Below, piece after piece: positions 40,760 to 49,663 of a stretch of DNA of 64,000 nt. The notes under the pieces were generated by a model that did no database searches, was not told the origin of the DNA, and saw only the letters and a list, made by a program, of their open reading frames with translations. Every line of letters starts with the position of its first letter. Positions within the stretch are counted from its first letter, which is position 1. Origin of the DNA: CADEDH01 sp039029735 (GTDB taxonomy: Bacteria; Actinomycetota; Acidimicrobiia; Acidimicrobiales; SZUA-35); assembly GCA_039029735.1 (NCBI GenBank), contig JBCCFL010000014.1:44656-108655 (forward strand), written 5' to 3'. A program made the translations under genes and the position numbers.

Positions 40760-42072
40760 TCGTTGCCCCCGTGCTCACCCGGGCCCAGATCGGCGACGGC
40801 CAAGGCGAGGTGCTCGGCCCGATCGCTTCGTTCGGGGCCAGGTCCTATCTCTTCGTGGCCATGGTCTTCGCCTTCGGGGTGACGGGGTTCGAGGTCTTCC
40901 CCGGGCCAACGCCACTGGCCCTCCTGGTGGGGGTGGCCGGCGTGCTGGTGCTCGCGCCGAAGCACGTGCTGATGCGCCTGCCGGTCTCTCCGTTGGTGCT
41001 GACCCTCGTGGCCTGGACCGCGGCGTCGGTCTGGTGGACCGACTCGCCCCCGGGTACCGCCTTTGCCATGATGCGCCTGCTCCCGATTCTGCTCGGCGTG
41101 ATGGTGGTGGCCGGGGTGGCCGCCATCGACGACGTGGTGGCGGCCTTGCTCTGGGCGATCCGAGTGAGTGTCGTGGCCACCCTGGCCGTGCTCGCGCTGG
41201 TGCCCGAGACCAGGATCCACATCGATCCATCAGGTCAGGCCCCACCCCTCGACGGGTGGCACGGCTGGTTCGCTCACAAGAACATCATGACCCCCTACCT
41301 CGTGTTTGGGCTCCTCACGGTGCTGACGTTCGACCGCACCGTGGTGGTGCGGTGGTCCACGCTGGCGCTGATCGGCGTGTTGCTCGTCGGCTCCGACTCG
41401 GTCACCGGCATCTCCAGCGCGCTGTTGGCCGTGAGTATCTGGGTATGGCTTCAGCTATACCGCCATCTCGATCTGCGCAACTCCAGCGTGTTCGTGGTGT
41501 CGTCGGTGTCGGTCGCCGTGTTCGCACTGGCCTCGCTGGTGGCGACCCTCTCCACCCTCACCAGTGCGTCAGGTCGCGATCTCACCTTCACCGGGCGCAC
41601 CTTCATCTGGCAGGCCACCTTCGATGCGATCGTCGAACGGCCCGTGCTCGGCTACGGGCTCGGAGGTGTGCTCTTCGACGATCCGGTGTCGCCTCGGACC
41701 GCCGAGATCTGGCGCGCCATCGGCTTCGAGGTGCCGCACGCCCACAACGGTCTGCTCGACCTCGCCCTCCAGCTCGGGGTCGTGGGCTGCGTGCTCTTCG
41801 TGTTGCTGTTCGGGGCGACGATGCTCGGCGGCGTCGCCATGATCCGCGAGCAGCCCACCGTCGGCGCCTGGATCGTGTCGGTGTTGGTGGTGCAGCTGTA
41901 CATGTCGCTGTCGGAGGACGTGTTCCTCGGCAACGGGTGGCTGCCAGTGCTCGTCCTGTTTCGGGTTCTGCAGCTCCGCAGCAGCGGTGTTGACTGGCAA
42001 CCCGACCGCGAGCTCAGCGATCGGGTGCGGGCGCGCGTCGGCCGTGGATCTTCCGGGGCGGGGGCTGCGTGA
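40756..42072 (+). CDS. O-antigen ligase/polymerase-like membrane protein
   Basis: 438 residues with about ten membrane segments, of the Wzy_C/WaaL class that polymerises or ligates lipid-linked glycans on the outer face of the membrane. HKNIMTPYLVFGLLTV and the large extracytoplasmic loop with GRTFIWQATFDAIVERPVLGYGLGG and PHAHNGLLDLALQLGVVG hold the conserved Arg and His-x-x-Asn positions of the family. Whether it polymerises or ligates cannot be told. ATG 40756 overlaps the preceding stop; the frame upstream of it is antisense noise. Confidence 0.85.
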   Translation: MIVAPVLTRAQIGDGQGEVLGPIASFGARSYLFVAMVFAFGVTGFEVFPGPTPLALLVGVAGVLVLAPKHVLMRLPVSPLVLTLVAWTAASVWWTDSPPGTAFAMMRLLPILLGVMVVAGVAAIDDVVAALLWAIRVSVVATLAVLALVPETRIHIDPSGQAPPLDGWHGWFAHKNIMTPYLVFGLLTVLTFDRTVVVRWSTLALIGVLLVGSDSVTGISSALLAVSIWVWLQLYRHLDLRNSSVFVVSSVSVAVFALASLVATLSTLTSASGRDLTFTGRTFIWQATFDAIVERPVLGYGLGGVLFDDPVSPRTAEIWRAIGFEVPHAHNGLLDLALQLGVVGCVLFVLLFGATMLGGVAMIREQPTVGAWIVSVLVVQLYMSLSEDVFLGNGWLPVLVLFRVLQLRSSGVDWQPDRELSDRVRARVGRGSSGAGAA

Positions 42073-43394
42073 TGGCGCGCACGGTGGCGGCCCAGCTCCG
42101 GCGCCGGTGGCGGCAGGGAGCTGACTCGTTCGATGGCCTCGGCACGGACACCATCTGGAGCGGCGTCCACGACGTCGCCCAGCTCGCCTCGGCCTTCACC
42201 TCCTTCCTGCTCCTCCAACGGGTGCTGGACCCGGCGACCTACGGCGCATACATCGGCCTCTACGGGCTTCTCGCCACCTTCGGGGCGATGTCGTTCGCCG
42301 GCGCTGGCCTCGCGTTGCTTCAACGGCTGGTGGGGGAGGGCGACGACCCCGATCGCACGCTGCGGTCGTTCCTGTCGCTCACCGTTGTGGTCGGCCTCGC
42401 CGCGGCGTCGGTGGCGATCCTCATCGGGGCGACCACGCTCGGCCTCGGCCTGACTGAGGTGGCGCTGGTTGTCGGCGCCGAACTGTTCGGGGCGGCCGTG
42501 GTGTTCGTGTCGGCGATGCTCGTGCAGGCTGCCTCGGGATTCCCCGCGGCAACCCGGGTCAAGCTCGTCGTGATCGTGCTGCGGATGGCGGTGCTGGTCA
42601 CGCTGTTCTCGACCGACAGTCTGACCATTGCCAACCTCGGCGCCGGCATCCTCGTGCTCTTCACCGTCTATGCGGGGTACCTGCTGGTGGTTCATCTGCC
42701 GCGCCACGGCTACCGCGTGTCGTTCGGGGTGCCCGGAACTCAGGCGGTGCGAACGAGTGCGATGTTCTCGGCCCCGATGGGAGCGTCGAGGGTGCAGACC
42801 GACGGCGACAAGTACCTGCTCAACCTCTACGGTTTCGCCGCCGAGGCCGGCTTCTACGGGCTGGCCTACCGCATGGTGCTGCTTGGCACGCTGCCACTAC
42901 TGGCGCTCGACACGGCGGCGTTCCAGCGCTTCCTGCCGCGGGGGGACGGCGAGCCTGGCCTCCACTGGCGACGGGCCTCACATCTCGGCGCACTGATGCT
43001 GGCGGCGAGCATGGCCACGGCGTTGGCCATCTACCTCGCGCTTCCGGCGTTCGGGTTCCTCTTCTCGGACGGATTCGAGGAGGCGGCTGAGATCGTGCCC
43101 TGGCTGCTGTTCCTCATCCCCCTGATCGCGACCAGCAATGCACCGATGAACGGGTTGCTCGGGCTGGGACGGGCCGACGCCCGGATGTGGATCTATCTCG
43201 GTGCCGCGGCGGTGAGCGTGGTGGCGTACATCGTGTTGATCCCGGTTTCGGGATGGCGGGGCGCCTTCTGGGCGTCGGTCATAGGCGAGTCAGTTCTCTC
43301 GGTCACGAGCTGGTCCACGTTGTGGGTGTGCCAGCGCCGCGCCGACCGGATCACCGGGGCATCGCACGTGGCGGCGACGATGTCGACCGCCTAG
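42069..43394 (+). CDS. Polysaccharide flippase (MOP superfamily, first)
   Basis: 441 residues, about 12-14 membrane segments, Wzx/oligosaccharidyl-lipid flippase type. The start DTIWSGVHDVAQLASAFTSFLLLQRVLDPATYGAYIGLYGLLATFG is typical of the family's first two helices, and YGLAYRMVLLGTLPLLALDTAAFQRFLP the middle. It should move a lipid-linked oligosaccharide across the membrane. GTG 42069 overlaps the polymerase stop by 4 nt, so polymerase and flippase are coupled. Confidence 0.85.
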   Translation: MMARTVAAQLRRRWRQGADSFDGLGTDTIWSGVHDVAQLASAFTSFLLLQRVLDPATYGAYIGLYGLLATFGAMSFAGAGLALLQRLVGEGDDPDRTLRSFLSLTVVVGLAAASVAILIGATTLGLGLTEVALVVGAELFGAAVVFVSAMLVQAASGFPAATRVKLVVIVLRMAVLVTLFSTDSLTIANLGAGILVLFTVYAGYLLVVHLPRHGYRVSFGVPGTQAVRTSAMFSAPMGASRVQTDGDKYLLNLYGFAAEAGFYGLAYRMVLLGTLPLLALDTAAFQRFLPRGDGEPGLHWRRASHLGALMLAASMATALAIYLALPAFGFLFSDGFEEAAEIVPWLLFLIPLIATSNAPMNGLLGLGRADARMWIYLGAAAVSVVAYIVLIPVSGWRGAFWASVIGESVLSVTSWSTLWVCQRRADRITGASHVAATMSTA

Positions 43395-43400
43395 GTCGCA

Positions 43401-46076
43401 GTGCCGGGACGCAACCCGGCTCCGCTCGGCTCCGCCGTGATTGCCGCCCTGGGGGCGGTGGTCGTCGTGTCGGCGATCGTGGGCACGCTCGGTGTCGGGC
43501 GAGGCTGGCTCAGCCGCGGGCCTGACATCCCGCGCCTGCCGGTACCACCGGTGGCCCAACAAGCCCCCGAGGCCGACCCGGCCGAGGTCGGCCGCGTTGC
43601 GGTGGCCGACCCCGATGGCGTTGTGGGGTTCGGCCCACTCATGGTGCAGATCACGGCGCCGGCTGGGGCGAGCGAGATGCAGGTCGGCACCGATCCCACC
43701 TTCGACACCCTGGGCTGGTTGCCGGTTGCATCGTCGACCTCCATCGAGATGCGCCACGGCGGGGCTCAGCAGATCTTCGCCCGATTCCGCTCGGAGCCCG
43801 GTGCACCGCCGACGGCGCCGGCAGTGGCCGCCGTCATGGTCGACTCCACGATCGCATTCGCCCTGTCGTCTGCGGAGGGCCTGCACCGCCCGAGCTGGGT
43901 GCGTGCTCGCAGCGACGAGGTGACCGTGGTGCGGATCGAGGCGGGCCGGGTCGAACGCGTCGGCGACGGGACCAGTCGCCTCGTGGGTCGAACCATCGAC
44001 GTCAGCGACCTCGCAGCGGGACGATGGGCGGCAACGGCGGCCAACGGCGACCTGGCCACGATCGAGGCCGAGTCGGTCCGGGTGGTCAGCCGTCCCCGCG
44101 GCACCGGCCGGGACGACGGTGGCGGACTGGTGGCGGCGGTGGTCCACGACGTCGAGATCCGCTGGGCGGAACCCCTCCGCCGTGGTCAGCAGTACCGGAT
44201 CGCCGGCCCCGCCGACCTCGTCGAAGACGTGTTCCACCGCCACGATCCCGATCGAGCTGTGAGCCCGGCGATCCGTGTCAACCAGCACGGTCACCACCCA
44301 GCCGACCGCCTCAAGGTCGCCTACCTCATCTCGGCTCTGACCCCGGCCCCCGCACCACCCGACGGGCTGGCGTTCCGGGTGGTCGACGACGAGACCGGCA
44401 CCGTCGTGCACACCGGGTCGGCCGTGCGACGGCCGAGCGCCGACGAGATCGGCCGCGGTGACCTCACCGGGGCCGCGGTGTTCGAGCTCGACTACTCGGC
44501 AGTCGACGCGGAGGGTCGCTACCGGGTGTGTGTGGATGGCATCGGCTGTTCCGAGCCCGTCACCGTCTCGAACGACGTCTGGGCCGAACTCGTGGCCACC
44601 GTGTCGCGGGCGATGTACCACCAGCGATCGGGCATCGCGCTCGGGCCACCCCACACACCGGTGGCTCGGCCCCGTTCCCATCACCCCGACGATGGCGCTA
44701 CCGCCGTGGCCAGTACCACCTCGCTGCTCGACGTCATGCTGGCCTCGCCAGGCGATCCGTTCCCGCTCCTCATCGCGGGCGCCACCGCCGAGGCGGTGCC
44801 CGAGGCGTGGGGTGGTCATGCCGACGCCGGCGATTGGGACCGTCGCATCCAGCACCTCTGGTACGTCCGGGCCGCGATCGAGGCCCTCGCCGTCGGCGGG
44901 GAGCGCTTCACCTGGGACCTCAACATCCCCGAGAGTGGCGACACCGTGCCCGACCTGCTGGACGAGGCGCTCTGGAGCCTCGACGCCTTCGCCCGCCTCC
45001 AGCACCCTGACGGGGCGGTGCCGGGGGGAGTTGAGAGCGCCGCCCACCCCCAGCCAGGGGCCACCTCGTGGACCGACGACCTGGCCCGCTACGTGTACGC
45101 CCCCGACCCGTTCTCGACCTATGTCTTCGCTGGTGTGGCGGCCCAGGCCGCCGGAGCCGTCGAGCCCTACGAACCCGATCGGGCCGCCACCTACGACGCC
45201 GCTGCGCTGGCGGCGATGAACTGGGCCGAGACGGCGCCCGTGCCCGATGGCGCCGCCGGACTCGTCGCGGCGCAGCGCGCCGTGGCGGCTGCCGCGCTCT
45301 TGCAACGCAACGGCGATCCGCAGTGGCACGCCGTGTTCACCGCAGCCACGACTCTCGACGATCAGGCAGTCGAACACCTGTCGTGCGCAAACCACGGTGT
45401 GTGTGACGCCGCGTGGCTCTATCTCGGCGCTGACACCGACGTCACCCAACCGGCGCTACGAGCACAGATCGAGGCGGCCGTTGTCACCAACGCCGATCTC
45501 GTACTCGCGGCCGCCGACACCACCGCGTTGGGCTGGACGATGGAGGATCCGCGGGCCCCACTCGTATGGGGCAACGGGTTCGGTGGCGCCCCGCACACCA
45601 TCGGCGTGCTCCGGGCCTATCTCCTCACCGGCGACGACCGCTACCGGGCGGCAGCGGAACGAGCGGCGGCCGTCACCCTCGGGGCCAACCCCACCGGAAC
45701 CAGCTTCATCACCGGTGTGGGTACCGAGCCGGTGCGATACCCGCTGATCGTCGATGCCGTGAACGGTGGCGTTCCGGTGTGGCCGGGCACCCCCGTGTAC
45801 GGCCCCCATTCCTTCGGCCGGCTCGACGACGACAGCTGGGTCGACACCTGGGTACTCGGCCCATCCGGCGTCACCCCGGACGCCGCATCGTCGCCGTTCG
45901 CGTGGCAGTGGTTCGACGTGTCGGAGGTGGCGATGGTGAACGAGTTCACGGTGTTCCAGAGCCACGCCGCGGCACTTCATGCCTTCGCCGTGCTGGCCGC
46001 AACGGCGAGGCCGACTGCCGGGGCCGAGCCGGTGGAGTTAGTGGCCACACCGGGGGTGACCAATGGCGAGAGCTGA
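43401..46076 (+). CDS. Membrane-anchored GH9-like glycoside hydrolase
   Basis: 891 residues. N-terminal signal anchor (about 9-32), an Ig-like region with AIRVNQHGHHPADRLKVAYLI, the usual N-terminal domain of GH9 endoglucanases (CelD_N), then a GH9-like (alpha/alpha)6 catalytic domain. WGGHADAGDWDRR (about 472-482) is the GH9 DAGD catalytic-base motif; TGVGTEPVRYP and VNEFTVFQSHAAAL (Glu near 848, proton-donor position) are at the C-terminal end. Endo-beta-glucanase-type activity is likely but the true substrate may be the local polysaccharide. It starts 7 nt after the flippase stop. Confidence 0.83.
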   Translation: MPGRNPAPLGSAVIAALGAVVVVSAIVGTLGVGRGWLSRGPDIPRLPVPPVAQQAPEADPAEVGRVAVADPDGVVGFGPLMVQITAPAGASEMQVGTDPTFDTLGWLPVASSTSIEMRHGGAQQIFARFRSEPGAPPTAPAVAAVMVDSTIAFALSSAEGLHRPSWVRARSDEVTVVRIEAGRVERVGDGTSRLVGRTIDVSDLAAGRWAATAANGDLATIEAESVRVVSRPRGTGRDDGGGLVAAVVHDVEIRWAEPLRRGQQYRIAGPADLVEDVFHRHDPDRAVSPAIRVNQHGHHPADRLKVAYLISALTPAPAPPDGLAFRVVDDETGTVVHTGSAVRRPSADEIGRGDLTGAAVFELDYSAVDAEGRYRVCVDGIGCSEPVTVSNDVWAELVATVSRAMYHQRSGIALGPPHTPVARPRSHHPDDGATAVASTTSLLDVMLASPGDPFPLLIAGATAEAVPEAWGGHADAGDWDRRIQHLWYVRAAIEALAVGGERFTWDLNIPESGDTVPDLLDEALWSLDAFARLQHPDGAVPGGVESAAHPQPGATSWTDDLARYVYAPDPFSTYVFAGVAAQAAGAVEPYEPDRAATYDAAALAAMNWAETAPVPDGAAGLVAAQRAVAAAALLQRNGDPQWHAVFTAATTLDDQAVEHLSCANHGVCDAAWLYLGADTDVTQPALRAQIEAAVVTNADLVLAAADTTALGWTMEDPRAPLVWGNGFGGAPHTIGVLRAYLLTGDDRYRAAAERAAAVTLGANPTGTSFITGVGTEPVRYPLIVDAVNGGVPVWPGTPVYGPHSFGRLDDDSWVDTWVLGPSGVTPDAASSPFAWQWFDVSEVAMVNEFTVFQSHAAALHAFAVLAATARPTAGAEPVELVATPGVTNGES

Positions 46077-46935
46077 CGCCCCCAGCGACCTCGCTCGACG
46101 CCATGTGTTCGGGCTCGACCTCGTCGACGCCGACTCGCTCGATCCCGTGGTGGACGAGATCCTCGACACCGACGTGATCGTGCTCGACGGTGACGGCGAG
46201 CTGCCCGTGGTGCTGACCCCGAACGTCGACATCGTGGTGCAGCTCCAGGCCGCTCCTGACGCGCCCGAGACCGAGACCTACCGGCGGGCCCGCTACCTGT
46301 TGCCCGACGGGATGCCAGTGGTGGTCGCCTCCCGCCTGCTCGGCTCACCCTTGTCGGCCCGTCTCACCGGGAGCGGATTGTTGGAGCGCCTCTGGCCGCG
46401 GCTCGTGGCCGAGGGGCGCCCGGTACTGGTGGTGTGTGCCGACCACACGATCATGGAGCGGCTCGGCCACCGCTCGTCGACCGCCTTCATCGTGCCCCCG
46501 TACTTCGACGCCTCCGATGCCGCGGCGGTCGAAGCCGAGGCCGATCGGATCATTGCGCTCGCCACCGCCCAGCCCCGCTGGCCCGAGTACGTGCTCATCG
46601 GCCTCGGCCATCCAAAAGATGCACTGGTGGCAGGCGCCCTGTGCGACCGGTGGCCCCACGGGGTGCCTCGCCCGCTCTGCCTCGGTGTAGGTGGGTCATT
46701 CGCCATGTTGGTGGGCCTGAAGCGACGGGCCCCTGCGATCATGCAACGACTGGGCCTCGAGTGGTTCCACCGGTTCTGTCTCGAGCCGCGTCGGCTGTTC
46801 GTTCGCTACTTCGTCCGAGACCTCGCGTTCGTCACCGTCGTCGCCCAGGAATACCGCCGCCGGTTGCCTCGCACCCATCGCTCCCATCGCGCCGCACACC
46901 GTCTCCCGCCGCAAGGACAATCCAGTGACCGCTGA
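46063..46935 (+). CDS. WecG/TagA/CpsF-family glycosyltransferase (divergent)
   Basis: 290 residues. Family elements are seen in order: DLVDADSLDPVVDEIL, VLTPNVDIVVQLQ, LLPDGMPVVVASRLLG with the catalytic Asp, LIGLGHPKDALVAGAL, and LGVGGSFAMLVGLKRRAPAIMQRLGLEWFHRFCLEPRRLFVRY, the membrane-binding C-terminal helix region. The usual PRQE motif is PKDA here, so activity may be altered. Relatives transfer HexNAc sugars (for example ManNAc) to polyprenyl-linked acceptors. The ATG overlaps the GH9 gene end by 14 nt. Confidence 0.85.
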   Translation: MARADAPSDLARRHVFGLDLVDADSLDPVVDEILDTDVIVLDGDGELPVVLTPNVDIVVQLQAAPDAPETETYRRARYLLPDGMPVVVASRLLGSPLSARLTGSGLLERLWPRLVAEGRPVLVVCADHTIMERLGHRSSTAFIVPPYFDASDAAAVEAEADRIIALATAQPRWPEYVLIGLGHPKDALVAGALCDRWPHGVPRPLCLGVGGSFAMLVGLKRRAPAIMQRLGLEWFHRFCLEPRRLFVRYFVRDLAFVTVVAQEYRRRLPRTHRSHRAAHRLPPQGQSSDR

Positions 46936-47827
46936 CCCCGTCGTCTCCGTCGTGATGCCCCTCGGGGGTGTCGACGCCCGTCTCGAACACCAGCTCCACG
47001 CGATCGCCACCCAGACCCATCCGGGGCCGATCGAGATCGTGTGCTCCCTCAACACTGCTGAGGAACATCACCGGGTGCGGCTCGGCACCCAGCTCGCTCG
47101 CACCGGAGTGAACGCGCGCATTGTCGACTCGTCCGACGAGCGAAACGCGGCCCACGCCCGCAACGTCGGCGCGGGAGCTGCCAGCGGCGAGCTGCTGCTG
47201 TTCTGCGACGGCGACGACATCGTCGACGCCGAGTGGGTGGCCGCGATGGCCGAGGCCCTGGCGGGCGTCGATGCCGTTGGGGGCTACCTCGATGAGCGGC
47301 TTCTCGCCGTGCCGGGCCAGGAGACGTGGCGCCCGCCGGCCACACCCGGCACCCTTCCCACCTTCCTCGATGCCCCCTATCTGGTGAGCGCCAACCTCGG
47401 GGTGCGCCGCGACGCCTTTGATGCGGTGGGCGGGTTCGACACGAGCCTCACCCGAGGGGAAGACATCGCCCTCAGCTGGGATCTGATGGCCGCTGGATAC
47501 CAGCTCGGCTACGCCCCAGGGGCGATCGTGCACTACCGCCATCGGCGCGGCGTCTGGCCGATGATGCGCCAGCACTTCCTCTACGGGGTTGGCTTCAGCG
47601 AGCTCGTGAGCCGCCGGTCGGTCCCGGGGGAGCACAGCCGCCGCCGCGGTCTCCGCCTCCTCCAGCCGAACGGTCAGCCGGCCCCGGTGCGGGGGTGGCC
47701 GTGGTACGTGCGCCGCGGCTCCATTGCTGCCGGTCGCCTGGTCGGCCTCGTGGCCGAGCACCGGCGGGCGAGCGCCGTGCGCTTCGCCGTCACGCCAGCC
47801 GACTCTGATCAGATCGCCGCGAGGTAA
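46925..47827 (+). CDS. Family 2 glycosyltransferase
   Basis: 300 residues, GT-A fold. VSVVMPLGGVDARLEHQLHAIATQTHPGPIEIVCS at the start, DERNAAHARNVGAGAASGELLLFCDGDDIVDAEW with the DGDD metal motif near 95-98, and TRGEDIALSWDLMAAGYQLGYAPGAIVHYRHR in the acceptor half. It resembles enzymes that extend lipid-linked glycans. No membrane segment. The GTG overlaps the preceding gene by 11 nt. Sugar specificity is unknown. Confidence 0.88.
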   Translation: MTADPVVSVVMPLGGVDARLEHQLHAIATQTHPGPIEIVCSLNTAEEHHRVRLGTQLARTGVNARIVDSSDERNAAHARNVGAGAASGELLLFCDGDDIVDAEWVAAMAEALAGVDAVGGYLDERLLAVPGQETWRPPATPGTLPTFLDAPYLVSANLGVRRDAFDAVGGFDTSLTRGEDIALSWDLMAAGYQLGYAPGAIVHYRHRRGVWPMMRQHFLYGVGFSELVSRRSVPGEHSRRRGLRLLQPNGQPAPVRGWPWYVRRGSIAAGRLVGLVAEHRRASAVRFAVTPADSDQIAAR

Positions 47828-47833
47828 CCCACC

Positions 47834-49654
47834 ATGGAACTGACGTTCGTCATCTCTGCGCTGCGCCGCCGCTTCTGGATCGTGACGCTGTTCGCCATCT
47901 TCGGCGCGATCCCAGGCCTCCTCGTTCCCGCCCCCACCGGTGCCGAGTTCCAGACCACCGCCGTGCTGCTCGTCCAGCCGCCGACTCGGGCCACCCCGTC
48001 GTTTTCGCCGCCGAACGCCGACCGCTACGTCGCCAGCCAGCTCGAAGTACTCCGCAGCCCCCGCCTGGCCCAGGCCGTGGCCGATCAGGTGAACATTGCG
48101 CTTGGGGTGGCGCTCGATGGGCCTTCGGTAGCCGAGCGCACCGAGATCGAACCGCTCCCCGAAACCGACATCGTCGAGATCACCGTGACCGCCGACTCGG
48201 ACCGCCTCGCCCAGACCACTGCTCAGACCTACGCCGCGATCTATGTGGCCAGCCTCGCCACCAGCGACGAGGACGCCGAGCAGATCGTGCGGCTCGAACA
48301 GCAGGTGCAGACACTCACGAATCGCCTCACTGCCCTCGATGAGCGGCTACGGACCGCCATGGTGGAGTTCCTGCCGGATCGCAACGACCTCACCCCGGAG
48401 CCGATCCCCGCCACCGAGGTGGTGGACCCCTCCGCCGTCTCCCAGCGTCAGCTCGTGCTGGCCGAGCTGCTGCAGCTCCAGGCCGAGCTCAACGAGCTCC
48501 GGCTCGACTCCCGGCTTCGCGTCAACTCCAGGATCATCGCCGACGCCGAATTGCCCATCGAGGCCAACCGGCCGGCCGGAGACTTCCTGCTGGCCGGGGG
48601 GCTCCTCAGCGGGTTGCTGATCGGTGTGGTGGTGGCGGTCATGTGGGCCCGGTTCTCGGCCAAGGTGCTCGATCGCACCATCGCCGAGGAGATCCTCGGT
48701 GCCCCCCTCGTGTCCGAGCTGGCGTACCACCGGTCGCTCGGCCGCGATTCGCTCGCTGCGTTCCTGGCGTTGCCCCGCACCGCCGTTGGCACGATCGATC
48801 AGCTGTGCGTCAGGGCCGAGGCCCTGTCTCCGATTGGAGAGCCGCTCGTCGTGGCCGTGACGGGCACGATGCGCAACGCCGGCTCAACCACCCTGGCGCT
48901 GGCCATGGCCGAGCGCTTCGCCGCCGGTGGGGCCTCGGTGGTACTCATCGACGGTGACGTGCGCGATCCTCGCGTCACGTCGTTGTTCAACGGTGCCGCT
49001 GAGGGCGGCGTACCGACGGTGGTCGGATCAGGGGGCAACCTCGTCGACGCCGAGGGGCGCTCTGCGCTCACCCGCACGATGGATCCGGCCGTCCGGGTAC
49101 TCGGGCTCGGCGCCAACCGGGGCCTCACGGCGCTTCGCCGCGACACCGTGCAAACCGTGATCGATGCCGCCCGCTCGGTTGCCGACGTCGCGGTGGTCGA
49201 TGCCGGCCCGGTGCTCGATCTGGCATCGACGCTGCAATTTGCAGCGTCGTGCGACGCCGTGGTGCTTGCCGTGCCGCTCACCCGGCAGAAGGCCGATCCA
49301 CTTTCCGACGTCGCTCGTCAGCTCCACCAGGTGCGCTCGAAGCTGCTTCCGGTGGTCACCGCCCCCGGGCGCCGTCCCCGTCGAGACGACGTAGTTGCCG
49401 TCGACGGGTCCATCTCGTCGTCGGCCTCGGAACCGTCCGCATCGTCGGCGTCGGCCACTGGGGTGACCTCACCAGGCGCCGACGAACCAACGAAGGTGCC
49501 GGCCCGTAACACGGTGATCGATCTCGATGCGCCGGCCGCGCCCCGCCCGGGTCGGCTCGGTGAACGGCCTGTTCCAGAGGGCAGCGAAGGGTCCGAATCA
49601 GGCGGACCGGGTGGGTCATCCCAAGGACGCACCGGGGTCGGCGAATCTGTCTAG
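47834..49654 (+). CDS. Wzz/BY-kinase-like chain-length protein with degenerate Walker A
   Basis: 606 residues: two membrane helices (about 15-32 and 257-278) flanking a Wzz-type extracytoplasmic domain with coiled coil (SDEDAEQIVRLEQQVQTLTNRLTALDERLR), then a cytoplasmic ATPase-like domain as in bacterial tyrosine kinases. Walker A' (VVLIDGDVRDPRV) and a Walker-B-like strand (VADVAVVDAGPVLDLAST) are visible. The Walker A loop reads GTMRNAGSTT (about 344-353), lacking the catalytic Lys of GKS/T. The C-terminus is Ser/Pro-rich without a Tyr cluster. It is probably a catalytically dead regulator of chain length rather than an active kinase. Confidence 0.8.
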   Translation: MELTFVISALRRRFWIVTLFAIFGAIPGLLVPAPTGAEFQTTAVLLVQPPTRATPSFSPPNADRYVASQLEVLRSPRLAQAVADQVNIALGVALDGPSVAERTEIEPLPETDIVEITVTADSDRLAQTTAQTYAAIYVASLATSDEDAEQIVRLEQQVQTLTNRLTALDERLRTAMVEFLPDRNDLTPEPIPATEVVDPSAVSQRQLVLAELLQLQAELNELRLDSRLRVNSRIIADAELPIEANRPAGDFLLAGGLLSGLLIGVVVAVMWARFSAKVLDRTIAEEILGAPLVSELAYHRSLGRDSLAAFLALPRTAVGTIDQLCVRAEALSPIGEPLVVAVTGTMRNAGSTTLALAMAERFAAGGASVVLIDGDVRDPRVTSLFNGAAEGGVPTVVGSGGNLVDAEGRSALTRTMDPAVRVLGLGANRGLTALRRDTVQTVIDAARSVADVAVVDAGPVLDLASTLQFAASCDAVVLAVPLTRQKADPLSDVARQLHQVRSKLLPVVTAPGRRPRRDDVVAVDGSISSSASEPSASSASATGVTSPGADEPTKVPARNTVIDLDAPAAPRPGRLGERPVPEGSEGSESGGPGGSSQGRTGVGESV

Positions 49655-49657
49655 GGT
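49652..49657 (+). promoter_or_regulatory. -10 hexamer TAGGGT of a probable leaderless promoter (rfbF)
   Basis: TAGGGT overlaps the stop codon of the preceding gene and lies exactly 6 nt before the rfbF ATG at 49664, with no ribosome-binding site in between. Confidence 0.5.
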
Positions 49658-49663
49658 GTTGGC

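Noticed and set aside
43290..45449. 719-codon minus-strand ORF opposite the GH9-like gene
   Set aside because: Antisense shadow; the plus-strand frame has a signal anchor and GH9 motifs, the minus frame has none.
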